Below, piece after piece: positions 56,704 to 64,000 of a DNA stretch of 64,000 nt. The DNA comes from Xanthomonas cannabis pv. cannabis. GTDB lineage: Bacteria; Pseudomonadota; Gammaproteobacteria; Xanthomonadales; Xanthomonadaceae. Each line of letters starts with the position of its first letter. The first letter of the stretch is position 1. Below the pieces are notes generated by a model. The model was not told where the DNA came from. It searched no databases and worked only from the letters and a program-made list of their open reading frames with translations. The position numbers and the translations under genes were made by a program. Where the stretch lies: positions 15,001 through 79,000 of the forward strand of contig NZ_JSZE01000005.1 in NCBI RefSeq assembly GCF_000802365.1, written 5' to 3'.

Positions 56704-56997
56704 ATGGTGATGACTTCCTCGACCCGCTCCACCTCGCCCATCGCCGCCCTGTCGCCGTGGGCCACGCACGCCGCAGCCAACGACAGCGTCGGCATGACGG
56801 TCAGTCACGTTGCCGCGTCGCCGGCATGTCGCTGTGGCCGCACCGGCACACGTAACCGCGACATCTGGTGCGCCTTGCCCGATATCCGCAGCGCGCGCCA
56901 CGTCCGCCGACTGCCACGTTGGGTAACACGCAGCGTGCTGTTGGGCGCGGCAGGCCTTGCATTTGCATTGGCACTGGCGCGCGTGCTGCTGCACTGA
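56704..56997 (+). CDS. possible small membrane protein, low confidence
   Basis: A 97-residue frame (MVMTSSTRSTSPIAAL..) ending in a convincing transmembrane helix with basic flank (WVTRSVLLGAAGLAFALALA, then RVLLH). The N-terminal part has no recognisable structure. The start is uncertain and it may not be coding. It lies in the 441-bp gap between the kinase and the DUF3313 lipoprotein, which otherwise holds nothing I recognise. Confidence 0.35.
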   Translation: MVMTSSTRSTSPIAALSPWATHAAANDSVGMTVSHVAASPACRCGRTGTRNRDIWCALPDIRSARHVRRLPRWVTRSVLLGAAGLAFALALARVLLH

Positions 56998-57052
56998 ACC
57001 TCGCTGCCCGCACTGGCCCTTCCACCGTCCTCACTCTATCCAGGTCTTTGTC

Positions 57053-57715
57053 ATGTCTGTCCATTTCGTCACTCGTTGCTGCACGCTTGCCGTTGTCGGC
57101 ATCAGTCTGATCGGCTGCTCCAGCACCCGCCCGTTGCCGTACAGCCAACTGCCGTCGTCCAGTTATTTGCGCCCACACGACGGCAGCCGCGGAGACCGCA
57201 TGCCGTACGCCTATCACGGCAACGTGGACTGGACGCGTTACCGGGCGGCCATCGTCGAGCCGGTGGCCATCTACCGCGGGCCAGATGCGCAGTTCGAAGA
57301 GGTGCCCGAACAGGACAAGCGCATGCTGGCCGATGACATGCAGCAGCAATTCGGCTACGCCCTTGCACGGCGTTGGCGCCCGACCACGGTGGCCGATGGC
57401 GATACCGTGCGGGTGCGCCTCACCCTTACCGGCGCCAAGCCCAGCAAGCGCGTACTGGGCACCGTCATGAAGGTGGACCTGGGCAGCGGCTCCTACAACG
57501 CGGTGCAGGCCGCACGCGGCAAGGAAGGTGCATTTTCCGGTTCGGTCAGCTATGCGCTGGAGATCTTCGACGCCCAAAGCGACCGCCTGCTCGCCGCCTA
57601 TGTCGAGAAGCAGTATCCCAGCGCGATGAACATCAAGGCCAGCCTGGGCGCCTACGGCGCAGCGAAGGCCGGGATTCGCAAGGGGGCCGAGCAGTTGCTC
57701 GAGGGGATCGAATAG
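57053..57715 (+). CDS. DUF3313 family lipoprotein
   Basis: A 220-aa lipoprotein with signal ending LIGCSS (lipobox Cys about 22). DYxKY-type region seen as VDWTRYRAAIVEPVAIYRG and C-terminal AAKAGIRKGAEQLLEGI match DUF3313. Probably outer-membrane or periplasmic, function unknown. Confidence 0.85.
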   Translation: MSVHFVTRCCTLAVVGISLIGCSSTRPLPYSQLPSSSYLRPHDGSRGDRMPYAYHGNVDWTRYRAAIVEPVAIYRGPDAQFEEVPEQDKRMLADDMQQQFGYALARRWRPTTVADGDTVRVRLTLTGAKPSKRVLGTVMKVDLGSGSYNAVQAARGKEGAFSGSVSYALEIFDAQSDRLLAAYVEKQYPSAMNIKASLGAYGAAKAGIRKGAEQLLEGIE

Positions 57716-57717
57716 TT

Positions 57718-57745
57718 TCGGGAATCGGGAATCGGGAATCGGGAA
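57718..57745. repeat. four-unit TCGGGAA tandem repeat
   Basis: Four 7-bp TCGGGAA units begin 3 bp after the lipoprotein stop. They belong to the same family as the GGGATTCGGGAAT repeats at 8.8 and 63.4 kb. Confidence 0.85.
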
Positions 57746-57811
57746 TGGGGAAGCGGGAGGCGGACGTAGTGCTTGAACGGGCTTGCGCGCGTCCTGTGAG
57801 TCTGCAGCGCC

Positions 57812-57871
57812 TTCCCTTCTCCCACCGGGAGAAGGTGCCCCGAAGGAGCGGATGAGGGTACGAGCGAAGCC
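57812..57871. repeat. dispersed REP-like repeat (copy 2)
   Basis: CCTTCTCCCACCGGGAGAAGG then TGCCCCGAAGGAGCGGATGA, then GGGTACGAGCGAAGCCTC. Nearly identical to copy 3 about 150 bp further right, and inverted relative to copy 1 near 28.9 kb. Confidence 0.85.
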
Positions 57872-57959
57872 TCATGCAAAGTGATATCCCAGCGCATCGT
57901 TCCGCCCCCTTCACCACACCCGTTCCCAGAAACAGATCTCTCACCGCCCCGCTGATCTC

Positions 57960-58021
57960 TCCCTTCTCCCACCGGGAGAAGGTGCCCCGAAGGGGCGGAT
58001 GAGGGTACGAGCGAAGCCTCG
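57960..58021. repeat. dispersed REP-like repeat (copy 3)
   Basis: CCTTCTCCCACCGGGAGAAGG then TGCCCCGAAGGGGCGGATGA, then GGGTACGAGCGAAGCCTCGC. Direct repeat of copy 2. The rest of the 57716-58229 gap is filler and the terminator at 58139-58169. Confidence 0.85.
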
Positions 58022-58138
58022 CGCAGAGCGCACATCGCACCTCGCGCCTGCCCTTGCCCAGCCCCTTGCTCCGTCAGCTGGCCACGCGCGACGCGGCGCG
58101 GTGCCATCGCAAGCGCATGCGGTTTTGACGTATCAAAA

Positions 58139-58169
58139 AAGGCCGGCGCTGCAGCCCAGCGCCGGCCTT
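58139..58169. terminator. bidirectional terminator at the 3' end of the histone-like gene
   Basis: Perfect 13-bp stem AAGGCCGGCGCTG / CAGCGCCGGCCTT, loop CAGCC, A6 on the left and TTCTT on the right. It lies 60 bp beyond the stop of the leftward histone-like gene. Confidence 0.85.
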
Positions 58170-58229
58170 CTTGCACCTTCGCGTGATGCACGCTTACCTG
58201 GCGGGCGCATCATGTGTTGGCGTCCAGCG

Positions 58230-59069
58230 TCAGCGCGTGACGCGCTTTACGGCCTTCTTGCCGACCGCCTTGCGGGCGGCGGTAGTCTTGGCCACTGCAC
58301 GCGTTGCCGGGGTCTTGGTCACCTTGGCCGCCTTCTTCAGGGCGGTCTTGGTCACTGCCTTCTTCAGCGGGGCCTTCTTCACGGCGGCCTGGCGTGCGGC
58401 GGTCTGCTTGGCGACCGGTGCCTTCTTGGCGATGCTCTTGGCAACCGCCTTCTTGACCGACACCGACTTGGCCGCAGCCTTCTTCGCTGCGGTGCGCGCA
58501 TTCACCGTTGCCACGGCGGTCTTGCGTGCCGCGCTCTTGGCGGCAGTCTTGGCACTCAGCGCGGCCGCGTCGGCCTTGGCATTGGCCTTGGCGGTTTCCA
58601 GCTTCTGTCTGGTGTTGGCCTTGGTGTCGGTGATCTTCTTCTTGGCAGCGGCACCGGTACTACTCAGCTTCTGCCTGGCCGCCTCTTTGGTGGAGGTGAT
58701 TTTCTGCTTCGCCGCGTCCTTGGTCGCGACGAGCTTCTGCTTGGCGGCGTCCTTGGTTGCAACCAGCTTGTCCTTCGCCGCGTCCCTGGTGGCCGTCAAC
58801 GAGCGTTTGGTCTTGGCCACGCGGCGCTTGACGGCGCCCGCTGCGTCGGCAGCCTTGCTGGCCGCGTCCTGCTCCGCCTTGACCACCGCCTTGCGTGCCT
58901 TGGCGACACGTACCTTGACTTCCTGCACCGCCGCGCCGGCCGCTTCCTGCACGTTGGCGACCGCCTCGCTGGTGGTGCTGGCGATGCTGTCGGTCAGTTC
59001 GGTGGCGGTGCTCTTTACGCTATCGACGGCGTCGGACAGGGTTGCCGTCACACCATTGCCGTTGCTCAT
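58230..59069 (-). CDS. histone H1-like / AlgP-type Lys-Ala-rich protein
   Basis: A 279-aa extremely basic protein. N-terminal 60 residues are Ser/Thr/Ala-rich and helical. Residues about 95-150 repeat an 11-residue unit (VATKDAAKQKL). The C-terminal 100 residues are KKA/AKK-type, as in bacterial histone H1-like proteins (AlgP, HctB-like). Likely binds DNA non-specifically. Strong long-range composition bias makes spurious antisense frames. Confidence 0.88.
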   Translation of the reverse strand: MSNGNGVTATLSDAVDSVKSTATELTDSIASTTSEAVANVQEAAGAAVQEVKVRVAKARKAVVKAEQDAASKAADAAGAVKRRVAKTKRSLTATRDAAKDKLVATKDAAKQKLVATKDAAKQKITSTKEAARQKLSSTGAAAKKKITDTKANTRQKLETAKANAKADAAALSAKTAAKSAARKTAVATVNARTAAKKAAAKSVSVKKAVAKSIAKKAPVAKQTAARQAAVKKAPLKKAVTKTALKKAAKVTKTPATRAVAKTTAARKAVGKKAVKRVTR

Positions 59070-59312
59070 AGACCCTCCTTAAGGGCATCAGTGCGGGAAA
59101 CGCGGGCGATGCGCGAGAGCATGCGTCTGCTGAACAGGCATCGGATCAAGCGGACGCTACGCCGGGCTCAACGGGCTGTCAACGCAGCGGCGGCAAGGCC
59201 TGCGCGGCGCTTTCACCGGCAGTTAAATTGCTCGCTGGCACTCTCGTTCAGCTTGATTTACGCAGTCAGACGCCCTATTCCTCTTCCACCGCGTAACCCG
59301 GACAGACGCTCC

Positions 59313-60749
59313 ATGCGACCGCTTCCCACCTTGCTGACGCTCTCACTGGCTGCCGCATTCGGCGGCTTTGCCGCCACCGGCATCAATGCCTGGCTGGACA
59401 ACCGCGCCGAGGCCACGCCGGCCGGCAATGCCACCTTCACCCTGCCAACGGCAGCGGCGTTGCCGGCGTCGGTCGCCGGGCAGCCGGTGCCCTCGCTGGC
59501 GCCGATGCTGCAACAGGCGATGCCGGCAGTGGTGAGCGTCAACACCAAGCAGGTGGTGCGCGTGCGCAACCCGTTCTTCAACGACCCGATCCTGCGCCGG
59601 CTGTTCCCGCAGGTCCCACAGGACCGCATCAACGAATCGCTGGGCTCGGGCGTCATCATCGATGCGCAAAAGGGCTATGTATTGACCAACCACCATGTCA
59701 TCGAGAATGCCGACGACGTGCAGGTGACGCTCGGCGACGGGCGCACGGTCAAGGCAGACTTCATCGGCTCCGATGCCGACACCGACATCGCGCTGATCCG
59801 CATCAAGGCCGACAACCTCACCGATATCAAACTGGCCGACAGCAACGCACTGCGCGTGGGCGATTTTGTGGTGGCCATCGGCAACCCGTTCGGCTTCACC
59901 CAGACCGTCACCTCCGGCATCGTCTCGGCGGTGGGCCGCAGCGGAATTCGCGGCCTGGGCTATCAGAACTTCATCCAGACCGATGCCTCGATCAATCCCG
60001 GCAACTCGGGCGGTGCGCTGGTCAATCTGCAAGGCCAACTGGTCGGCATCAACACCGCCAGCTTCAATCCGCAGGGCAGCATGGCCGGCAATATCGGCCT
60101 GGGCCTGGCGATTCCGTCCAACCTGGCGCGCAACGTGGTCGAGCAACTGGTGACCAAGGGCGTGGTGGTGCGCGGCACCCTGGGCCTGGAAACCCAGAAC
60201 CTCACCCAGCAGATGTTGCAGGGGCTGGGCGTGGACTCGCTGCGCGGCGCACTGGTGACGCGCGTGCTGCCCGGCTCGGCGGCCGCCGCGGCCGGCGTGC
60301 AACCTGGCGATGTGGTGGTGGCAGCAAACGACCAACGCGTGGACAGTGCGGAGGCGCTGCACAACTACGAGGGCCTGCAGGCCGTCGGCAGTGCGGTCAC
60401 CCTGGAAATCCGCCGCGACGGCAAACCGCTCAAGCTCAAGGCCACCTTGAAGGAGCAGGACCGCGCGGTGACCGGCGACATGCTCGACCCGCGCCTGAGC
60501 GGTGCCACCTTCGTGGACCTGCCCGAATCGCTGCGTCAGTCCGGTATCACCGGGGTAATGGTCAGCGAGGTCAAACGCGGTGGCCGTGCTGCGGCCAATG
60601 GCCTGGTGTCCGGTGACGTGATTGTGGCCAGCAGCGTCGGCGAGTTCGCCGACCTTGCCAGCTGGCGTGCCAATTTCCAGCGCAAACCACAACAGCTGGT
60701 AGTGCGCATCCTGCGTGGCAACGCGCAATACGACGCGCTCATGCGTTGA
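59313..60749 (+). CDS. degQ: periplasmic serine protease DegQ/DegP-type
   Basis: Periplasmic quality-control protease of 478 aa. Signal sequence about 1-22 then trypsin-like domain with catalytic His in TNHHVI, Asp in DADTDIALI and Ser in NPGNSGGAL. Two PDZ domains follow (about 275-370 and 385-475). All catalytic residues are intact. The ATG at 59313 gives a proper signal peptide; the frame is open far upstream but that region overlaps the antisense histone-like gene. Confidence 0.95.
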   Translation: MRPLPTLLTLSLAAAFGGFAATGINAWLDNRAEATPAGNATFTLPTAAALPASVAGQPVPSLAPMLQQAMPAVVSVNTKQVVRVRNPFFNDPILRRLFPQVPQDRINESLGSGVIIDAQKGYVLTNHHVIENADDVQVTLGDGRTVKADFIGSDADTDIALIRIKADNLTDIKLADSNALRVGDFVVAIGNPFGFTQTVTSGIVSAVGRSGIRGLGYQNFIQTDASINPGNSGGALVNLQGQLVGINTASFNPQGSMAGNIGLGLAIPSNLARNVVEQLVTKGVVVRGTLGLETQNLTQQMLQGLGVDSLRGALVTRVLPGSAAAAAGVQPGDVVVAANDQRVDSAEALHNYEGLQAVGSAVTLEIRRDGKPLKLKATLKEQDRAVTGDMLDPRLSGATFVDLPESLRQSGITGVMVSEVKRGGRAAANGLVSGDVIVASSVGEFADLASWRANFQRKPQQLVVRILRGNAQYDALMR

Positions 60750-60865
60750 CGCGATGTGCATTGCGGGCTGCGTCCACTAACGCCTCCTACACCCCCCCGA
60801 TGCTATTGCTACTGCACGACCGCACGTGAGTGACGGCTGCCCTCAATGACCCAAGGAGATATCGC

Positions 60866-61228
60866 ATGAGCCCCACCAATACCGATCAGCTGAAGGAAAA
60901 CCTGAGCGAAGCCGGCACCCACCTGAAGTCGGCCGCCAGCGCTGCCGGCGAAGCCGTTAAGGGCGCCACCAGCGCTGCAGGCGACGAGCTCAAGCTGGGC
61001 CGCGCCAACGTCAAGGCCGAACTCTCCGACACCGCGCTGGCCGGCATGGCCGCCGCTGAATTTGGTGGCGCCGCTGCCAAGGAGCAGATGGACGTACTGG
61101 TGGCCAAGGGCAACGACCTGCTCGAAAGCGCCACCGACCTGATCCGCGAGCGTCCGCTCGCCGCGTTCGGCGTGGCATTTGCAGCGGGTTGGGTCATCGC
61201 CAAGCTGGCACGCAGCAACGATAACTAA
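60866..61228 (+). CDS. DUF883/ElaB-YqjD family membrane protein
   Basis: A 120-aa protein with an Ala-rich amphipathic helical body and a C-terminal membrane helix (PLAAFGVAFAAGWVIAKL). E. coli YqjD/ElaB of this type bind stationary-phase ribosomes at the membrane. Excellent ribosome-binding site (AAGGAGAT). First of a three-gene yqjD-yqjE-like set. Confidence 0.88.
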   Translation: MSPTNTDQLKENLSEAGTHLKSAASAAGEAVKGATSAAGDELKLGRANVKAELSDTALAGMAAAEFGGAAAKEQMDVLVAKGNDLLESATDLIRERPLAAFGVAFAAGWVIAKLARSNDN

Positions 61229-61231
61229 GCC

Positions 61232-61714
61232 GTGAGCGATCAGGCCTCTACAGCTGCCGGCTCCGGCGCGCCAGACGCGCGCCCGGAAACGCCAGGACTG
61301 GACGAAAGCGTACGCGCGGTCGGTGCCGCCGGCCGTGCGACGTTGGGCTCGGCCAAGGACACCAGCCGCGCGTTACGCCGGCTGGTGTCGGCCGATCTGC
61401 AACTGGCGCGCAGTGCGTTCGGGCGTGGCCTGGCATGGGCCTGTGTCGCGGTCGTTTTCGGCGCCTCGTCCTGGCTGTTGTTGGCGGGCGCCATCATTGC
61501 GTTGCTGCAACGTGCCGGGTTGTCATGGTTTCAGGCGATGTTCTTCACCGCGTTGGCCAGCTTGCTGGTCACCGGCATCGCGGCGTGGCGAGTGTTCTTC
61601 TACTTCGATCACACCGGCATGAATGCCACGCGACGGCAGTTGATCAAGCTGGGCATCTTCGATGACTCCAGTGACGACGACACGGCCACAGCCGCCAATG
61701 GAGCACGCTCATGA
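61232..61714 (+). CDS. phage-holin-superfamily / YqjE-like membrane protein
   Basis: A 160-aa protein, GTG start, 3 bp after the previous stop. A charged N-terminus, then two transmembrane helices (WACVAVVFGASSWLLLAGAI and AMFFTALASLLVTGIAAW), as in YqjE. The following gene overlaps by 4 nt (ATGA). Function unknown, linked to YqjD in enterobacteria. Confidence 0.85.
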   Translation: MSDQASTAAGSGAPDARPETPGLDESVRAVGAAGRATLGSAKDTSRALRRLVSADLQLARSAFGRGLAWACVAVVFGASSWLLLAGAIIALLQRAGLSWFQAMFFTALASLLVTGIAAWRVFFYFDHTGMNATRRQLIKLGIFDDSSDDDTATAANGARS

Positions 61715-62094
61715 AGTTTGGCGCCTTGCGTCAGCGCGTCGAACGCGCTGAATTCCTGGTAGAAGGGCGGGCGCAGGAAACGCGCTCGCATTGGGCCCAG
61801 TTGCGCCAGACCTGGCGCGCCGGCTGGTCGCCGGTGCGCATCCTGGCAGTCGGTTTCGGGCTGGGCTTTGTGACCGGTCGCAACGAACCACAGGCTGCGC
61901 TGGGCAGCATTGCCAGCAAGCTTGGAGGCATCCCCAAGATTCTGCAGATGATCAGCACCATCTCTGCGTTGTTTACTGCGCATCGCGCACAGGAAGCGTC
62001 CGAGCAGGCCGAACGCGCTGCCGACAGTGCCGAAGAAGTGGCAGCCGACCCGCCGGTCACGGTGGTGCAGGTGCCGGCCGACCACGCCGCCTGA
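61711..62094 (+). CDS. small membrane-associated protein, YqjK-position
   Basis: A 127-aa protein with an N-terminal charged helix (LRQRVERAEFLVEGRAQETR), one moderately hydrophobic segment (PVRILAVGFGLGFVTG) and an acidic C-terminus. It overlaps the YqjE-like gene by 4 nt. It occupies the yqjK position, but I cannot confirm homology. Confidence 0.75.
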   Translation: MKFGALRQRVERAEFLVEGRAQETRSHWAQLRQTWRAGWSPVRILAVGFGLGFVTGRNEPQAALGSIASKLGGIPKILQMISTISALFTAHRAQEASEQAERAADSAEEVAADPPVTVVQVPADHAA

Positions 62095-62262
62095 CCCAGC
62101 GTGCAGGCACAACGCCATGCGCGTTGCTGCGCCTGCGGCTGAGCCCGCTGCATCAGCCAGTTCGTAATGACGCCGCGCGCACAGACCCTGTGCGCGCCGT
62201 TGACGCATTGTGCCGATAATGGCGCACCGCTGGCGGCACGCCAGTCTGCTGCCAGGGCACGC

Positions 62263-63369
62263 ATGTCTCTTCCTCTCGATCCGCTGGATGCTGCCGTCGC
62301 GGCAGATTCGCTCCCGCCACCACCGGCCCCGCGTCCGCGCGCACCCGCTTCGCTGGTGGTGCTGGCCACGCTCGCTGTTGGCTATACGCTGTGGGCAGCG
62401 CAGACGATCATCCTGCCGGTCATGCTGGCGGCGTTCTTCGCCCTCATCGGCAACCCCATCCTGCGCGGGTTGCGCAAGCTGTACATCCCGCGGTTTGTCG
62501 GCGCCTTGCTGGTGTTGTGCCTGGGATTGGCCGGGACCGTGGCCCTGGCGGCACAGTTGGCCGGCCCGGCTGCCGAATGGGCGCAGCAGGCACCGCGGCA
62601 GATGCGCCAGATTGCGCGCGATGTGCGCGACCTCACCAAGCCGATGATGCAGGCCAACCAGGCCGCAGAAAATTTTGCACGCGCGGCCGGTGGCGAAGGC
62701 CAGCGCGGCGTGCAGATCGTGCGCACGCAGATGGACGACCCCTACAAGGCGCTGGTGCGCACACCCAAACTGGCCGCGTCGGTGCTGGCGGTGGTGCTGC
62801 TGACGTTCTTCTTCATGGTGTATGGCGAGAGCCTGCAGCGGCATGCGATCGCCTTGCTACCAAACCGCCAGCAGCAACGTTTCACCACCGAAATCATGCT
62901 GGACATCGAACGCGAAGTCTCGCGTTACGTGCTCACCATCAGCGTCATCAACACGCTGGTCGGGTTGATATTTGCCGGCATTCTGTATGTGCTGCAGATC
63001 CCGCTGCCCGAAGCGATCCTGTGGGGCACGGTGGTGGCACTGCTGAATTTCGCGCCCTATGTGGGTCCGTTGATCGGCGTGATGCTGATGCTGCTGATGG
63101 GCTTTGTGGAATTCCGCACCACGGTGTCCTCGCTGCTGCCGGCAATCCTGTATCTGGCGCTGCACACCATCGAAGGCCAGGTGGTCACCCCCATCGTGCT
63201 GGGACGCCGCATGGCGATCTCGCCGCTGATGCTGATCCTGGCGCTGATGCTGTTCGGCTGGCTGTGGGGCATGGTCGGCCTGCTGCTGGCGGTGCCGCTG
63301 CTGGTCTGCATCAAGATGGTGCTGAGCCGGGTGGAGGGGATGCAGCGCTGGGCCAGGCTGTTGGAGTAG
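62263..63369 (+). CDS. AI-2E transporter family (PerM-like) permease
   Basis: A 368-aa multi-pass inner-membrane protein with about eight transmembrane helices. Family features include FFALIGNPILRGL, the extended periplasmic part, VVALLNFAPYVGPLIG and VTPIVLGRRMAISPLMLIL. Family members export diverse small molecules; autoinducer-2 transport is not implied here. ATG at 62263. Confidence 0.9.
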   Translation: MSLPLDPLDAAVAADSLPPPPAPRPRAPASLVVLATLAVGYTLWAAQTIILPVMLAAFFALIGNPILRGLRKLYIPRFVGALLVLCLGLAGTVALAAQLAGPAAEWAQQAPRQMRQIARDVRDLTKPMMQANQAAENFARAAGGEGQRGVQIVRTQMDDPYKALVRTPKLAASVLAVVLLTFFFMVYGESLQRHAIALLPNRQQQRFTTEIMLDIEREVSRYVLTISVINTLVGLIFAGILYVLQIPLPEAILWGTVVALLNFAPYVGPLIGVMLMLLMGFVEFRTTVSSLLPAILYLALHTIEGQVVTPIVLGRRMAISPLMLILALMLFGWLWGMVGLLLAVPLLVCIKMVLSRVEGMQRWARLLE

Positions 63370-63378
63370 CTGGGACTC

Positions 63379-63445
63379 GGGATTCGGGAATCGCAAGAGC
63401 AGTGGCGCTGCTCTACCCATTCGCCACTCCCGATTCCCCATTCCC
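63379..63445. repeat. GGGATTCGGGAAT-type inverted repeat upstream of the HAD gene
   Basis: GGGATTCGGGAATCG (63379-63393) has a partly inverted match in CCCGATTCCCCATTCCC (63429-63445). The element ends 25 bp before the HAD gene start, just as its relative at 8764-8858 ends 21 bp before pyrE. A central AGAGCAG / CTGCTCT hairpin is present. Confidence 0.7.
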
Positions 63446-63469
63446 AACGCAAGACCGTAAAATCTCGCG

Positions 63470-64000
63470 ATGAGCTTCTACATCAGCGCCATCACTCTCG
63501 ACCTCGACGACACGTTGTGGCCTTTCGCGCCGATCGGGGCGCGCATCGATCAGGTGCTGTACGACTGGATGCGTGAACACAGCCCGGTCACTGCCGAGCA
63601 GTTTCCGGTGGAAGCGATGCGGGAGCTGCGCGAGCGCAGCTTTGCCGACAACCCGCACCTGCACCACGACCTCAGCGCGTTGCGGCGCTTGACGCTGGAA
63701 ATGGCGTTGCGCGAAAGCGGTGGCGACCTGGCGTTGATAGAGCCGGCCTATGAGGTGTTCTACGCCGCGCGTAACCAGGTGGAATGCTATCCGGATGCGC
63801 TCGACGCGCTGGCGCGCATTGCCGCGCATGTGCCGGTGGCCGCGCTCAGCAACGGCAATGCCGATCTGCAACGCATCGGGCTGATGCATCACTTCGCGTT
63901 TCAGCTGGGCTCGCGCGAACACGGCAGTGCCAAGCCCGACGCGAGTATCTTCCACGCCGCATGCGCACGCCTGGAACTGCCGCCGGCACAGGTGCTGCAT
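63470..64000 (+). CDS. HAD-superfamily hydrolase, YigB-like (cut by right edge)
   Basis: First 177 codons of a HAD phosphatase. Motif I LDLDDTLW at residues 9-16 is followed by helical cap, then motif II in VAALSNGNAD and motif III lysine in GSAKPDASIF. The layout resembles YigB-type FMN/nucleotide phosphatases. The 3' end lies beyond base 64000. Confidence 0.88.
   Translation, partial: MSFYISAITLDLDDTLWPFAPIGARIDQVLYDWMREHSPVTAEQFPVEAMRELRERSFADNPHLHHDLSALRRLTLEMALRESGGDLALIEPAYEVFYAARNQVECYPDALDALARIAAHVPVAALSNGNADLQRIGLMHHFAFQLGSREHGSAKPDASIFHAACARLELPPAQVLH

Noticed and set aside
57999-59312. Upstream extension of the DegQ frame to 916 codons
   Set aside because: It covers the antisense histone-like gene and would bury the signal peptide.

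Overview
The window is GC-rich chromosomal DNA whose gene families and orders match the Xanthomonadaceae, most likely the genus Xanthomonas. The clues are the 16S rRNA 5' half, coaBC-dut next to a long algC-type phosphomannomutase, argS followed by a SPOR-domain gene, and the dispersed CTTCTCCC..GGGAGAAGG and GGGATTCGGGAAT repeat families. The species cannot be fixed from the sequence alone. Almost everything is core chromosome; no insertion sequence, prophage or CRISPR array was seen. Apparent accessory material is limited to a degenerate REP-associated transposase relative, repeat clusters, and a noncoding stretch with tRNA-like elements.

Left edge (1-9.5 kb): the 5' part of a 16S rRNA gene is read leftward from three nearly identical tandem promoters. 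Then come tyrS, an M23 murein endopeptidase, anmK, a small ORF, an AmpG-type permease overlapping an exonuclease III gene, and divergent pyrE. The endopeptidase, anmK and AmpG together suggest peptidoglycan remodelling and recycling. 9.5-16 kb: a secreted coiled-coil protein, parAB, a helix-hairpin-helix protein, a sugar-nucleotide epimerase, a polyprenyl-phosphate-type glycosyltransferase overlapping a LAB_N membrane protein, and a RAYT-like ORF without its catalytic histidines.

16-30 kb: algC-like, dut and coaBC form a tight leftward cluster divergent from radC. Then argS, a SPOR (FtsN-like) protein, a secreted protein, a short-chain dehydrogenase, an acyltransferase, and divergent speA/speE for polyamines with a nested inverted repeat between them. 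30-44.7 kb: PH/SHOCT protein, outer-membrane barrel, lipopolysaccharide-kinase-like protein, a GH84 hexosaminidase under paired direct-repeat operators, the glnB / ubiK-comM group, a lipocalin, a CSS-EAL c-di-GMP phosphodiesterase, and a desaturase-reductase pair divergent from a TetR regulator (DesT/FabR type).

44.7-49.4 kb is the most unusual part. A noncoding stretch holds three strong hairpins with a terminator, then a 68-nt tRNA-like element with encoded CCA that abuts and slightly overlaps a second, acceptor-defective tRNA-Arg(UCU)-like element. These precede a slipin (SPFH) gene, rtcB RNA ligase, and a glycine-zipper protein with a duplicated domain. I interpret it as a possible RNA-repair cassette with its own tRNA-like RNAs. 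49.5-64 kb: an alpha/beta hydrolase, DUF3182 and small membrane protein operon, small unknowns, a DUF4142 lipoprotein, an epimerase, a two-component system, a DUF3313 lipoprotein, repeats, a histone H1-like protein, a DegQ protease, a YqjD/YqjE-like membrane trio, an AI-2E family permease, and a HAD hydrolase cut by the right edge.
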